Shown here: piece by piece, positions 1 through 8,362 of the stretch | Numbering within the stretch: position 1 is the stretch's first letter | Layout of the letters: every line of letters begins with the position of its first letter | From: Meandrina meandrites | Taxonomy: Eukaryota > Cnidaria > Anthozoa > Scleractinia > Meandrinidae | Assembly (NCBI GenBank): GCA_963693305.1 | Contig: OY855914.1 | Span: 21,591,472-21,655,471, forward strand | DNA: 64,000 nt | Direction of reading: 5' to 3' | Notes under the pieces: model-generated | Seen by the model: the letters and a program-made list of their open reading frames with translations, nothing else | Told to the model about the DNA's origin: nothing | Databases searched by the model: none | Made by a program: the position numbers and the translations under genes

Positions 1-52
1 AAGACTAATGAAAGACTGATGAAAGACTTCTGGAAGACTGATAATAATCTAC

Positions 53-66
53 ACTAATATATATAA
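53..66 (+). promoter_or_regulatory. TATA-like motif immediately before start codon (B)
   Basis: TAATATATATAA lies directly against the ATG at 67. The same arrangement precedes most genes of A, B and C, so it is taken as the family's promoter-like signal. Function is inferred. Confidence 0.5.
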
Positions 67-309
67 ATGAGTCTATTAGCTTGGCAAAAAATTGCTGAAC
101 AAAAAGAAGAAGTTGAAAATCAAATCAAAAATATTAATAATCAAATAATGTCTTCAAAATTGACAGATGAATTAGGACAAATCAAATTCACAAAAATGTT
201 TAAACCTTTAACATCTCGTCTGGACACACAAATTGAAGCAACTAAAAAGTTGGAAAATAAAGGGGTAAAATAGGGTGATCCTCTTTCAGAATATCCAAGT
301 GAACCAGAA

Positions 310-474
310 GATATGGATGAAGATGAAATACCCGATTTTGAACCACCGATACCACTTGATGAAGCTCAAACAGAAGATGAAGATGAAATGCCCGATTTTG
401 AACCACCGTCACCAATTGATGAAGCTCAAACAGAAGATGAAGATGAAATGCCCGATTTTGAACCACCACCCTCA
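310..474 (+). repeat. Acidic coding tandem repeat, three units
   Basis: A unit of about 57 bp is repeated three times (about 310-360, 361-417, 418-474), encoding variants of DEDE(I/M)PDFEPP followed by (I/L)DEAQTE. It lies inside the broken B gene. The homologous position in A is a different low-complexity repeat, so this linker has diverged by repeat turnover. Confidence 0.8.
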
Positions 475-862
475 ATAGAACGGAAGAGAAAAGAATGGGC
501 TCCTAGCTCGATCAAAAAGGCTAAGCAAAAGGAATTAGATTATGAACGCAAATATCTAGCCGAAGAAAGGCGGCATATCAATGTTTTGCTTGGGAAACTA
601 TTAAAGAGTGGTAGACCTTATATCAAATCTGGTAAGTATCAAGGAGTATCATATGATGAGCTGTTGAGAAAATCTGAAAATTTTACAAAACAAATTAATA
701 GAATTGAAGATCGGCTGTTACTGACTAGCCAAAAAAAGCAAAGAATGGAATACAAAAAAGTTCCTTTTTCAGCTTCGGAGTTACGGGAAAAATCAAAAAA
801 ATTGAGAAAGACCCCCCATAAAACTAAATCGAAGATAAAACCAGATATAGAGAAATCATTAT

Positions 863-868
863 TTGATA
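863..868. repeat. Target-site duplication, left copy (TTGATA)
   Basis: TTGATA at 863-868 precedes the AGTAGTATAG terminus of A and recurs at 17216-17221 after its other terminus. Because of one ambiguous T, the duplication can be read as 5 or 6 bp; Polintons typically make 6 bp. Confidence 0.85.
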
Positions 869-1122
869 AGTAGTATAGCCGGGACTAAACAAATACCACT
901 TTGGGTGCACCTAAATTGTTTCACCTCTTTACGGGACTAGTAGTCAGGGACCAAAGCCAAACCACGCTCGCAAACTCGCGTGTTTCGTCTTTGCTACCTG
1001 ACTATCGTCCCGTAAAGGTGAAAAATTTAGGCTTACCAAAGATAGTATTTGTTTAGTCCCGGCTATACTACTTAGCAAGACAACATAAACAGAGGGCGGC
1101 GGGGCAACCATTTAGAGGAATG
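869..1122. repeat. Left terminal inverted repeat of A, itself a palindrome
   Basis: Bases 869-1122 match the reverse complement of 16964-17216. The outer 204 bp (869-1072) is also an imperfect palindrome: it begins AGTAGTATAGCCGGGAC and ends with the reverse complement of that, the outermost 27 bases of the two arms being identical. The centre is near 975. No gene lies here; the stop codon of the interrupted B frame falls by chance at 871. Confidence 0.9.
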
Positions 1123-1139
1123 CAGCAGTCATGTAAACA

Positions 1140-1541
1140 ATGGGACGAGGAAGAAACGGACTCCTTTCCCAAAGTCGAAAAAAAAACAAATCCTGTAAAA
1201 ACGGACTGACAACCCAGCATGGATTATTAATCAGAGAACCGGAGCAGGGTCAAGTTATAGATCCGCCAATACACATTTCAGACGAGCTGCTCACAGCATT
1301 GAAAAAAATGAGCCCGCAAGATTTAAAGAACACACTTGTACAACCGGACACAATTTTAGACGACATAAGTGAACAAGAAGAAGTCGACTTAACAGACATG
1401 GAAGAGTACGATTTGACGGGAACAGGAGAGCCGGTTTACGAAACACCAATCATGACGCCGCAGCTGACCCGCAGAATAATGGCAAATGAGTTTAGCCCGG
1501 ACCAGGTGGAGTACATAATAAAGAAAAGTTTGCACTTTTAA
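1140..1541 (+). CDS. Unknown acidic protein, A leftmost gene
   Basis: An ATG-initiated frame of 133 aa; I do not recognise the family. The first 35 residues are basic and unusual, while the rest is acidic and protein-like (VDLTDMEEYDLTG; C-terminus NEFSPDQVEYIIKKS). A second ATG at 1120 opens another frame for 29 codons (DEEETDSFPKVEKK) that looks more protein-like than the first residues of this frame, so a frameshift at the A-rich stretch near 1180-1195 may have split one gene. The region after the stop is also open in the -1 frame to 1684. It lies directly inside the left terminal repeat. Confidence 0.5.
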   Translation: MGRGRNGLLSQSRKKNKSCKNGLTTQHGLLIREPEQGQVIDPPIHISDELLTALKKMSPQDLKNTLVQPDTILDDISEQEEVDLTDMEEYDLTGTGEPVYETPIMTPQLTRRIMANEFSPDQVEYIIKKSLHF

Positions 1542-1684
1542 GAAGCAGCATCAAGAATGGCTTCCACAGCTTGAGCGGTAACAAGTTTGACATCATTTAC
1601 CCACGAGGGGGAAGAAAGGTCTTTGAAAGCGAACACGAGCATGTGGACCAACACAATCATTCTGTCACGGTATATGTAAATTGA
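1517..1684 (+). other. Open -1 frame downstream of 1541, possible extension or small gene
   Basis: From about 1517 to a TGA at 1682-1684 a frame lying -1 relative to 1140-1541 is open and protein-like (SGNKFDIIYPRGGRKVFESE). It has no ATG. It could be reached by a -1 slip in the run AAGAAAAG near 1520, or be the remains of a separate gene. Nothing else was seen between 1541 and 1733. Confidence 0.3.
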
Positions 1685-1732
1685 TATTTTTTTTGCACGC
1701 ATTTGGAGAAAAGCGGCAGCAAGTTATCAAAC

Positions 1733-2050
1733 ATGGGCATAGCTGAATCAATGCAAAAACTCACACCCAAGCAGCAAAAGCTTTTTAATAAAAAACTGGC
1801 TGAGATAATGGCGGAAGCAGCGAAAAAGTTCGAAAAAGAAATAAAAAAATATCAAGAAGACCCCTATGTGTACATCAATGGAATGAAAATCAAGAAAACC
1901 CTAAAACAATGTATCCCATACACGGATGAAGCATGGGCAGAATACCAGCGAGACAAAGCGGACAGAGACAATAAACAGCTAATCAACTTCATAGATAAAG
2001 TTTTTTTCGAAGACGGCGGACTGCAATTTAAAGAAACGCAAACAAAGTGA
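1733..2050 (+). CDS. Small charged helical protein, unknown
   Basis: ATG at 1733 gives 105 aa, rich in Lys and Glu (LTPKQQKLFNKKLAEIMAEAAKKFEKEIKKY), probably helical or coiled coil. No motif I recognise. It sits in the same-strand group of small genes at the left end of A, a position often used for early or accessory genes in such elements; that role is inference. It ends 50 bp before the next likely start at 2101. Confidence 0.55.
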   Translation: MGIAESMQKLTPKQQKLFNKKLAEIMAEAAKKFEKEIKKYQEDPYVYINGMKIKKTLKQCIPYTDEAWAEYQRDKADRDNKQLINFIDKVFFEDGGLQFKETQTK

Positions 2051-2100
2051 ATAAACAGGCTAACACATTCAGAGAAACACAACATAATATTTGCAAAGAG

Positions 2101-2448
2101 ATGGACACATTAGAACTGATTCAAGCACTTCCGGCAGAACTTCGAGAACAGATCTACAAGGAGTATGTAAAAATCAAACTCTGGCAACGCAAAATGGAGG
2201 GCTGGGATGAAGTGAATAGAGCGATTTTGGAGGCTCCCTACTGTATTAAAAACCAGCAGATCACGTGGATTCTCCACTGCTACAAATGCGATCTAGAATG
2301 CGGGCGGAACTACCTCTGCAGCCTCTGTTACACAAGAAAAAGGCAGAGAGAGTATTTAGGGCCGGACATATTTGATCCAGCAGAGTATGACCCATGCTTC
2401 GAAAAGGGGATAACAATCAACAGCAGAGTGTGGAACTACACCCATTAG
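2101..2448 (+). CDS. Small protein with F-box-like N-terminus and Cys cluster
   Basis: ATG at 2101 chosen because MDTLELIQALPAELREQIY is the natural-looking start; the frame is open upstream to 2047 without another ATG. LPAELREQIYKEY resembles an F-box-like LPxELxxxI core. Residues about 60-80 carry Cys pairs (CYKC, CSLC) that could bind zinc. About 115 aa. An F-box-like accessory protein could connect to host ubiquitin ligases, but this is an inference from a short motif. Confidence 0.55.
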   Translation: MDTLELIQALPAELREQIYKEYVKIKLWQRKMEGWDEVNRAILEAPYCIKNQQITWILHCYKCDLECGRNYLCSLCYTRKRQREYLGPDIFDPAEYDPCFEKGITINSRVWNYTH

Positions 2449-2522
2449 CGCTTCGTTCTGTACACGTGCCAATAACACGAGACAGGAAAAACTACATGCA
2501 TGGTTACACGTCGGCAAACTTA
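2449..2522. other. Convergent intergenic spacer
   Basis: A 74-bp spacer between the rightward small gene ending 2448 and the leftward fibre gene ending 2523. No clear terminator or other feature seen. Confidence 0.4.
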
Positions 2523-4064
2523 TCACCTATAAGTATAATCGTCTATTAAAATTAAACTCACTATTGCATGTTTCATATTAGTTTGTTTTTGATTTAGGTT
2601 GTTAAACTGAACTATATAAAGTGAAATCGTGTCTCCCGCGTCTAATCTAATAGGTTTTGGTCTGTAATTAAAACCGGGCCCCGCATATTGGTATCTTAGG
2701 CCATTTGCATCACGGTCGCTTTTAAACGTATAAGTGTCCGAGTCGTTTATGACAAACCTAAAACCTATCTTTTCATAATTTCGAGAGACACCTTTATCTA
2801 AAATAAAAACTGAAGCGCCGTCAAGGATGCAAGGAAATGGCGACATTGCCTCAAAGAGATTACCGAATTTAACAGCACCATTATTAATATCTGATTTCCA
2901 TTCTCCAGGTATTATTATTTTGGGTCGTAAATTTCTTAGCACAAAACCACTTAGATTATAATTTTTTATATCAAAGCCGTTCATATCTAAATTTGTTTGT
3001 AGAGTAAAATCGCCGTCATCGATAACGAAAGCCTGATCGTAAACAGTTCCGTCTACATCTGTTTGATAACCTTTTACCCCATAAATAATCAAAGCAGCCT
3101 TTTCAAGTGGCGAAGAGCCATCATAACCCGAATTTGAAATATCAAGATAGATTGTGTTATCATTGTCTTTATATTTGCGCGTGTGAATAATGGTGCGTGA
3201 ATATTTCGGGCTGTGACTGTTGAAGTGCTTGGTATGGTAATTAAGAGTATCAACCGGGTTAGGGGTTGAAGCACTTATAAACCAATTAGTATCAACTTTT
3301 GGGATAAAGAACTCGACACATATAGTGTACTCACCTTCGGGCAGAGGTATTTTATTTAACGCCAAACGTGAGTTGAAAGAATTGACACCAGTTCTTACGA
3401 GATTGAAAGTATAAGCCTTTTTATTAACACTGTGAAGGTTGGATATAAAGTCTTCAACTGTAACAGAAGCAACATTGTTTACACCAGAAACACCTACCCT
3501 TTGGGTTAAATAGGCTAGAGCATTTTGCTTATGAGCAATTCCTGTTGTAATTGAAGTGGTGGACACATATTTTTTCATTGAAGTGAGATTTACAGCATCT
3601 TGGTCACCGACAGGATTCGCAAGTTGCTTTATCGCATGGTCTTTCATGAGAATATCTCCAGTAATAGCGGCGAGTGACAAATCTGCTTTATCACCCTTAT
3701 CACCTTTTGCGCCTTTTGGTCCAATAGCACCTCTCGAACCCGCAGGTCCAGTTGCTCCAGTTGGTCCCGCAGGTCCTGTAGCTCCGGTTGGTCCGGTTGG
3801 CCCAGTAGCTCCAGCAGGTCCCGTAGGTCCGGTTCGCCCCTGTGGACCTCTTTCACCTTTTAATCCTTTTTCTCCAGCATCACCTTTATCTCCTTTAGGA
3901 CCTTGTGGGCCAGTATTACCCTTATCACCTTTTTCACCTTTAGGGCCACGCGCTCCAGTTGCGCCAGTTGGACCAGCAGGGCCGGGAGGGCCGGCTTGCC
4001 CTCGGATTGAAGTAGACTCTTCATGTGTTTGAGTTGCACCTATCGCACCGTTAATAAACCCCAT
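2523..4064 (-). CDS. Collagen-stalk fibre-like protein
   Basis: 513 aa. Residues about 20-130 are Gly-X-Y collagen repeats ([13 protein letters not shown], then GEKGDKG-type segments), followed by a non-repetitive region of about 380 aa with hydrophobic, strand-rich character. The design (short head, collagen stalk, C-terminal domain) is that of trimeric fibres or tail spikes, so a virion surface attachment protein is the best guess; a homologue for the C-terminal domain is not recognised. The start at 4064 is preceded by TATATAGAG, part of which overlaps the end of the upstream ATPase gene (stop at 4067), so the two leftward genes are packed end to start. No counterpart is visible in the parts of B or C in this window. 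Confidence 0.8.
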   Translation of the reverse strand: MGFINGAIGATQTHEESTSIRGQAGPPGPAGPTGATGARGPKGEKGDKGNTGPQGPKGDKGDAGEKGLKGERGPQGRTGPTGPAGATGPTGPTGATGPAGPTGATGPAGSRGAIGPKGAKGDKGDKADLSLAAITGDILMKDHAIKQLANPVGDQDAVNLTSMKKYVSTTSITTGIAHKQNALAYLTQRVGVSGVNNVASVTVEDFISNLHSVNKKAYTFNLVRTGVNSFNSRLALNKIPLPEGEYTICVEFFIPKVDTNWFISASTPNPVDTLNYHTKHFNSHSPKYSRTIIHTRKYKDNDNTIYLDISNSGYDGSSPLEKAALIIYGVKGYQTDVDGTVYDQAFVIDDGDFTLQTNLDMNGFDIKNYNLSGFVLRNLRPKIIIPGEWKSDINNGAVKFGNLFEAMSPFPCILDGASVFILDKGVSRNYEKIGFRFVINDSDTYTFKSDRDANGLRYQYAGPGFNYRPKPIRLDAGDTISLYIVQFNNLNQKQTNMKHAIVSLILIDDYTYR

Positions 4065-4066
4065 CT

Positions 4067-4699
4067 CTATATATTTTCGTCAAAATTTTTAAGTGTGGTT
4101 TTTTTTGGTTTGTCGTGGTATAAAAAAGAATATTTAGCATCGGTAGCCCTTTCAAGCAGCGCTCTGTCAATTCCCAATTCATCAGCAATACGGTTATTCT
4201 CTCTGGGAAGAAAGTTGAAAATGCAAAAGTGGCTACAATTATCTCGGATGTTTTTGGGGACCTTAAAATAGCTTTGAGAAAGATAAATGACGCTGCAATT
4301 GCGGTGGCGACCGTTGATAAAATAATCGATAATGTCGTTTTGGTTGCTTTCACAAACCATGTCATCGAAAATTACAATCTTTTGATTGTCAGTGGACAGC
4401 ATTTCCAAAGGAATAACATCGTTGGCGGCTTCGATAACATTATAGTCAGCTACAGGATTGACTCTTGTGTCGAAATCATCAATCATATATTGATACTTGT
4501 CTTGATGCAGGTTCTTAGCGCAAAGGTAAATTTTGTCGTAGACCAACAGCCTGTAAAGCATATGCATGAGAATATTTGTCTTACCAGAGTTGCTTGGCCC
4601 GCAAATAAGCATCCGAAAGGTATCTGCTGGCATACAAGGGTGCCCTTGTTTGTAATTACTTTTTGTAGTCAAACTGGGGTCGTAATTGGGAATTTTCAT
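4067..4699 (-). CDS. A32-like DNA-packaging ATPase
   Basis: 210 aa, a usual length for Polinton/virophage FtsK-HerA-type packaging ATPases. Walker A GPSNSGKT at residues 34-41, Walker B KIVIFDD at about 107-113, then an [17 protein letters not shown] segment containing the sensor-like strand and Gln typical of the family. The expected role is pumping the element's DNA into capsids. It is divergently transcribed from the gene at 4728 across a 28-bp spacer with a TATATATA core. It is more distant from C's ATPase (29960-30566) than A's integrase and polymerase are from C's. Confidence 0.88.
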   Translation of the reverse strand: MKIPNYDPSLTTKSNYKQGHPCMPADTFRMLICGPSNSGKTNILMHMLYRLLVYDKIYLCAKNLHQDKYQYMIDDFDTRVNPVADYNVIEAANDVIPLEMLSTDNQKIVIFDDMVCESNQNDIIDYFINGRHRNCSVIYLSQSYFKVPKNIRDNCSHFCIFNFLPRENNRIADELGIDRALLERATDAKYSFLYHDKPKKTTLKNFDENI

Positions 4700-4727
4700 T
4701 TTTTTCTGTTATATATACGGCAAAAAT
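4700..4727. promoter_or_regulatory. Compact divergent promoter region
   Basis: The 28 bp between the divergent ATGs of the ATPase (4699) and the 4728 gene contain TTATATATAC. The near-palindromic TATATATA could serve both directions. Such a short spacer leaves almost no room for untranslated leaders. Confidence 0.5.
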
Positions 4728-5615
4728 ATGTCCATGAAGAAGTGGCAAAAACTTGCTAGCGAAAAGGCTGAAGTTGAGCAGCAGAACGACAAAATCCTCG
4801 CGGTGATAAAAAATACCAAAATCAATAAAGGGTTTGGCCAGCTATCAGGTGAGGATTTGTTCAAACCTATCACATCGCGGCTTGACAAACTCCAAATAGG
4901 GGATAGCAACTCAAAAGAAGAGGTTCCAGACTATGGTATGGATGAGTTTGATTTAAATAACCCCTTTGATGAAGATTTTAGACCGGATGAGGAAACACCA
5001 CCTCCAACTCCACCTCCAACACCATCCCCATCACCTACACCTACACCATCACCAACACCATCACCAACACCATCACCTACATCATCACCAACATCAACAC
5101 CGTTACCACCTTTGGCTGAAGAGGAAGAAATGGAATTAATGGAAGAAGAGCAACCAAGTACAAGTGAGAGTAAATGGGGGTCACCACAAGAACTGGTTAT
5201 CAAGGGATCAGAGTCAACTGACCTGCAGACACTAAACAGCATGTTAACAAAAAATAAAAACAATCCGAACTATGTTGTAAAAAGCAAAACATCAAAATTT
5301 CACAACTACACATTGGCAGACATAAAAAAGGCAAGAGATGAAATTCTTGAAAGGAGAAAAAGAGGGGTTAAAATCCCCATACAGCAGCTGATGCCCGATG
5401 TTGATGATGATGAACCCGACAGAGAAATGGAAGGAAGCGGAAGTGTTGATCCAAACGCTTTGGTTGACAGGCTACACTTAAGCTTGGCGTCTATACAGGC
5501 GGGCAACACTTCACTGAAGCTGAAAAAACAGATCCAGCAGATGTTGGGGTTGCTGGTAAAGCTAAAGGAAATAACACAAAAAGAAGCCCACAAAATTTTG
5601 GGTACAATTATATAA
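4728..5615 (+). CDS. Low-complexity, Pro/Thr/Ser-repeat protein of unknown function
   Basis: 295 aa from the ATG at 4728, chosen because MSMKKWQKLASEK aligns with the start of the B homologue at 67 (MSLLAWQKIAEQK). Order: N-terminal helical region (1-60), acidic linker, PPPTPPPTPSPSPTPT-type repeat at about 90-130, Glu-rich segment, basic/helical region, then a C-terminal conserved helix region (VDPNALVDRL ... LVKLKEITQKEAHK). The B gene keeps both conserved ends but has an acidic repeat in the middle. The gene is directly upstream of the penton gene and its stop codon lies inside a TATATAA motif. A virion-associated or scaffold function is plausible but unproven. Confidence 0.75.
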   Translation: MSMKKWQKLASEKAEVEQQNDKILAVIKNTKINKGFGQLSGEDLFKPITSRLDKLQIGDSNSKEEVPDYGMDEFDLNNPFDEDFRPDEETPPPTPPPTPSPSPTPTPSPTPSPTPSPTSSPTSTPLPPLAEEEEMELMEEEQPSTSESKWGSPQELVIKGSESTDLQTLNSMLTKNKNNPNYVVKSKTSKFHNYTLADIKKARDEILERRKRGVKIPIQQLMPDVDDDEPDREMEGSGSVDPNALVDRLHLSLASIQAGNTSLKLKKQIQQMLGLLVKLKEITQKEAHKILGTII

Positions 5616-5659
5616 GCAACATGTCAACACATAAATTTGAGTGATATTATATAAGCAAC
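5607..5659 (+). promoter_or_regulatory. Duplicated promoter-plus-start segment before penton gene
   Basis: The segment ATTATATAAGCAACATGTCAAC occurs at 5607-5628 and again at 5646-5667. The downstream copy supplies the penton ATG (5660); the upstream copy creates a seven-codon upstream ORF (5621-5644). One copy of the TATA motif also contains the stop codon of the preceding gene. Confidence 0.7.
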
Positions 5660-6445
5660 ATGTCAACCCATTTTCATTTCAACCTGTTGCTCGACTCGCA
5701 GCTGGCCAAACAAAACAACGCCAACAGCAAGTCACATGACTTCACAATTAAGTTTGACCCGCCAATCGCTTTAGAACCCTCCAAATCGTACAAGGCGGCG
5801 TTAAATGAGCTGGTATCTATGTCTTATTCGTGGTACAACATCGCAAAACGGTACAACAACAACGAGTTCAAATGGCGGAAAAAAACAGAGGAATGGAAAA
5901 CCGTGACAATTCCGGATGGAATGTATGATTACGACGGTCTCAACACCACCATTCAGGCACTAATCGGAAGAGTGGATCCCAAGGATGAAAAATCCAAGTT
6001 TATTTTTCAGCTGTATTTTCACACCACAACGTATCGGGCGGTCATTCTGTTGCAGGACGGCTACGAGCTTGACCTAACCGAAGGTGAATTCGCCACGTTG
6101 CTGGGTTTTGACAAGAAAACTATAGATGGGGCGAACAACAGGAGCGACCGCGTGCCAAATATAACAAGAGGCGTCGACTGGATCTACGTCCATTGTGATC
6201 TCATTACAAGGGCTGTGGACAACATCGGGGGTGACGTTATGTTCTCTTTTTCAACCGCTGAACTCTCCGTCAGCTACCCCTTTTCAAAAGAGCCTCGCCG
6301 TCTCTTGTGGCACCCGGTGAACAAAAACAGAATCAATGCGATAAATATCAAAATCACGGACGGGCGCAACAACATTATAGATCTGAATGACCAAGACGTG
6401 GCTTTAAGTATCATCATTGAAGAAGAAACACCTAAGCGCATCTGA
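5660..6445 (+). CDS. Penton-like minor capsid protein
   Basis: 261 aa, the size of Polinton/adintovirus single-jelly-roll minor capsid proteins. Family-like landmarks in order: N-terminal SHDFTIKFDPPIAL, SYSWYNI at about 55-60, IPDGMYDYDGL (strand plus turn), LDLTEGEFATLLGF, IYVHCDLI, and a C-terminal INIKITDGRNNIIDLNDQDV. It is expected to form the capsid vertices. It is followed by a small basic gene and the candidate major capsid gene, the same order as its B homologue (18317-19084). Assignment to the penton family is by motif pattern, not by a structure search. Confidence 0.8.
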   Translation: MSTHFHFNLLLDSQLAKQNNANSKSHDFTIKFDPPIALEPSKSYKAALNELVSMSYSWYNIAKRYNNNEFKWRKKTEEWKTVTIPDGMYDYDGLNTTIQALIGRVDPKDEKSKFIFQLYFHTTTYRAVILLQDGYELDLTEGEFATLLGFDKKTIDGANNRSDRVPNITRGVDWIYVHCDLITRAVDNIGGDVMFSFSTAELSVSYPFSKEPRRLLWHPVNKNRINAINIKITDGRNNIIDLNDQDVALSIIIEEETPKRI

Positions 6446-6485
6446 AAATAATTTACACATAAATAATTTACACATAAGTATAATA

Positions 6486-6971
6486 ATGAATCATCCGAGC
6501 GAGTGGGCGAGATATTACGACGCGCCAAACGGAACATATAGATACAGACACAAAGGTACGGGGGTTGTAAGAGACACCCTGATGAATATAGGAAAGCGGT
6601 TCAAAAAGCAAGTCACCCGTCAGACGTTGGAGAAGGCTGTAAATAAAGCCTCAAAGCAAATGCTAAAAAAAGCCGCAGAAAAAGCAGAAGAAAAAGCGGC
6701 TGACAAGATACAAGCGGTTTTGCGAAATAGCAACTCAGTTGCTACCCCAAGTGTAAAACCAAAGAGTAAAAAGACTCCAAGTGTAAAACCAAAGGGTAAA
6801 AAGACCCCACCACAGAAACTTAGTACCGAGTCGCGGCAGAAACTGAAGAAGATGCTAAACCCTGGGGTAGCAACTCAGTTAAGCGCGGATTCACGGAAAA
6901 AGTTGAACCAGATTTTAAATGCGGGTCGGGCTGCAAGGATGAAAGTAAACCAATTGATAGCAGAAAATTAA
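6486..6971 (+). CDS. Small basic virion-associated-type protein
   Basis: ATG at 6486 gives 161 aa, matching the start of the B homologue at 19102 (MNHPSEWARYYDAPNGTYRYRHKGTG versus a WSKFYNPNKGLYQYRHKGSG segment). Very basic, with a duplicated PSVKPK(S/G)KKTP motif and a duplicated LS..SR(Q/K)KL..(M/I)LN motif, suggesting DNA binding or capsid-internal packing. It contains two copies of the palindromic insert described separately (6728 and 6868). B's version is only 81 aa and lacks the middle part, so A's gene is longer by the repeat-rich section. No specific family recognised. Confidence 0.7.
   Translation: MNHPSEWARYYDAPNGTYRYRHKGTGVVRDTLMNIGKRFKKQVTRQTLEKAVNKASKQMLKKAAEKAEEKAADKIQAVLRNSNSVATPSVKPKSKKTPSVKPKGKKTPPQKLSTESRQKLKKMLNPGVATQLSADSRKKLNQILNAGRAARMKVNQLIAEN
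6728..6744. repeat. Palindromic coding insert, copy 1
   Basis: TAGCAACTCAGTTGCTA, a perfect odd palindrome, in frame as SNSVA within the 6486-6971 gene. Confidence 0.7.
6868..6880. repeat. Palindromic coding insert, copy 2 (partial)
   Basis: TAGCAACTCAGTT, one arm and most of the other, read in a different codon phase (ATQL) within the same gene. Confidence 0.5.
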
Positions 6972-7065
6972 AATAATTTTTTAAAAAGATATATAGGGAT
7001 TAGATTCACTCTGAGCGGAAATTAAAAAAGATATATAAGCTTTTTATTCACACTGCGAAGGTAGG
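6972..7065 (+). promoter_or_regulatory. Duplicated TATA-type promoter region before capsid gene
   Basis: The 94 bp before the capsid ATG hold two near copies of a TTAAAAAAGATATATA unit followed by a TTCACnCTG segment (about 6979-7015 and 7022-7056). Like the penton upstream region, the promoter-like unit has been tandemly duplicated. Confidence 0.55.
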
Positions 7066-8331
7066 ATGTTCAGAAGCCACAGGCATTTGGAAAAAACAGA
7101 GTATGTTCGTATCATGTTAGACAAACCGATCACTATCCCGGGAAACAATCAGCACCAGGTAAAGACAAACTATAAATTCACACTCACCGACCGAGACAAC
7201 TGGTATGACTGGTATAACGCCTACTTCCGGGCTGATTTCACTTTCGAGGCAACCGCGGATGGTGCCCAAGTTGCAGCAGATGCTAGGTCAGCACCCATTA
7301 ACGGCTCATTTTCACTGATAAACAAACTTGTGGTAAAATCATCGGGCAAAAACATGTACAACGTAGACAACATTCACAAGCTCATATTTATCAAAAACTT
7401 GTTGGATTTTTCTGATGACTTTGCAAGGAGCGCAGCGAAAAACCAGTTTTGGTATTTGGATACAACGAATAGCAATGTAACGGCCGTCGCTGCCACTAAC
7501 CTTGGAATCAGAGAAAGGGGTTTACTTGCCCATGCCGGTCTCACGGTTGAAACCCTCATACCGCTTAACAGGTACTCATTTTTCGAAGAGTTGGGTGACA
7601 AGCTTCTCCCCCCAATGCAGATGGAGTTTGAAATTGAGTTACAATCGGATGCAGAGCTGATTTGGCAAAACGATGGCACCAATCGCAGGGTAGTGGTGAG
7701 AAACTTCGAGCTGTGGGTTCCATTGCTGCGTTTCACCAGCGAAGGACAGAAGCTCGCAAACGAAAACTTTTTGAAACCTCAGAAATGGACGTACCTGAAT
7801 GAAATGATCCAACCCAGCAGTAGCCGGCGTGACGCTTTTGGTTCGTGGCAGATAAATCCTGGTATAAAGGATGCCAAACATGTTTTCATTTTCATTCAAC
7901 AGTCAAGGAAGGAGAAGGCCTTGACCCAAAACCCCTACTTCTTTGACACCTTTGACATTGATGGAGACAATTCAGCCAAGCTAGCGACCTGCCGGCTACA
8001 ATACGGCTCTTCACAGTACTATCCGGAGCTGGACTACGACGAAAACTTCAAACTGCGCATTCTTAATGACTTAATGAACTACCGGTACCGCAAAAACGAC
8101 TACAACACCGGTGTTCAGCTTCAGCCCAACAACTTCAAGGATTTATACCCAGTACTTTATTTCGACCTACGTGAAAACAAGGATAACATGACCAACGACC
8201 CGAAGCAGATGGTTTTTCACTACAGGCTCAACGAGGCGGCCAACGCGCAAGACTACACCATTTATGCAGGAATTTTGTACGAGTCCGAATTTGCTCTCAG
8301 GCAGGTGGGTAATGAGTTGGTTATGGGTTAA
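7066..8331 (+). CDS. Candidate major capsid protein (A/B type)
   Basis: 421 aa. Position after the penton and before the protease, size, and strand-rich composition point to a double-jelly-roll major capsid protein. Landmarks shared with the B homologue (19370-20649): VEKTDYLRF/LEKTEYVRI start, DR(D/S)xWxDWYN, KMLPLMQIELNI/LLPPMQMEFEI, GxKxAKHxFVxxQ, a YYPELDYD-type segment, and DPKQ(M/L)xFHYRLN near the C-terminus. It is not obviously alignable with the C-element capsid gene (28866-29954), which represents another capsid lineage. Function by position and family resemblance; no structural confirmation. Confidence 0.75.
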   Translation: MFRSHRHLEKTEYVRIMLDKPITIPGNNQHQVKTNYKFTLTDRDNWYDWYNAYFRADFTFEATADGAQVAADARSAPINGSFSLINKLVVKSSGKNMYNVDNIHKLIFIKNLLDFSDDFARSAAKNQFWYLDTTNSNVTAVAATNLGIRERGLLAHAGLTVETLIPLNRYSFFEELGDKLLPPMQMEFEIELQSDAELIWQNDGTNRRVVVRNFELWVPLLRFTSEGQKLANENFLKPQKWTYLNEMIQPSSSRRDAFGSWQINPGIKDAKHVFIFIQQSRKEKALTQNPYFFDTFDIDGDNSAKLATCRLQYGSSQYYPELDYDENFKLRILNDLMNYRYRKNDYNTGVQLQPNNFKDLYPVLYFDLRENKDNMTNDPKQMVFHYRLNEAANAQDYTIYAGILYESEFALRQVGNELVMG

Positions 8332-8362
8332 AAGTAAAATAATTTTGTATGAAATATAAGAG

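Larger units (their letters stand above)
1..868 (+). mobile_element. Polinton-like element B, left fragment
   Basis: This is the left part of an AT-rich Polinton-like element. It holds one gene, homologous to the gene at 4728-5615 of element A, and that gene is cut at 868 by element A. The rest of B resumes at 17216 with the same reading frame and then a collinear set of capsid genes. The element runs off the window on the left, so its terminus and any genes further left are not visible. Bases 1-50 contain short degenerate repeats of a gaaagact-type unit. Confidence 0.8.
67..868 (+). pseudogene. B homologue of the 4728-5615 gene, N-terminal part, broken
   Basis: The N-terminus (WQKIAEQKEEVE) aligns with WQKLASEKAEVE of the A gene at 4728, and FKPLTSRLD with FKPITSRLD further on. 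The first frame closes at 273; coding character resumes in another frame from about 313, so there is a frameshift between them. An acidic repeat region (about 313-474) stands where the A protein has a Pro/Ser/Thr repeat. It is followed by a basic, probably coiled-coil region (Lys/Arg/Glu-rich). The frame is interrupted at 868 by element A and continues beyond A at 17216. The function is unknown; conservation and position just before the penton gene suggest a virion-associated or packaging role. Confidence 0.75.

Noticed and set aside
242..475. Minus-strand frame with three repeats
   Set aside because: Antisense of the acidic tandem repeat of the B gene; no start context.
3556..4032. Long plus-strand Pro/Ser/Ala-rich open frame
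   Set aside because: It is the antisense of the collagen repeats in the 2523-4064 gene; periodic codons keep the opposite strand open.
4931..5263. Minus-strand Gly/Val/Asp repeat frame
   Set aside because: Antisense shadow of the Pro/Thr/Ser repeat in 4728-5615.
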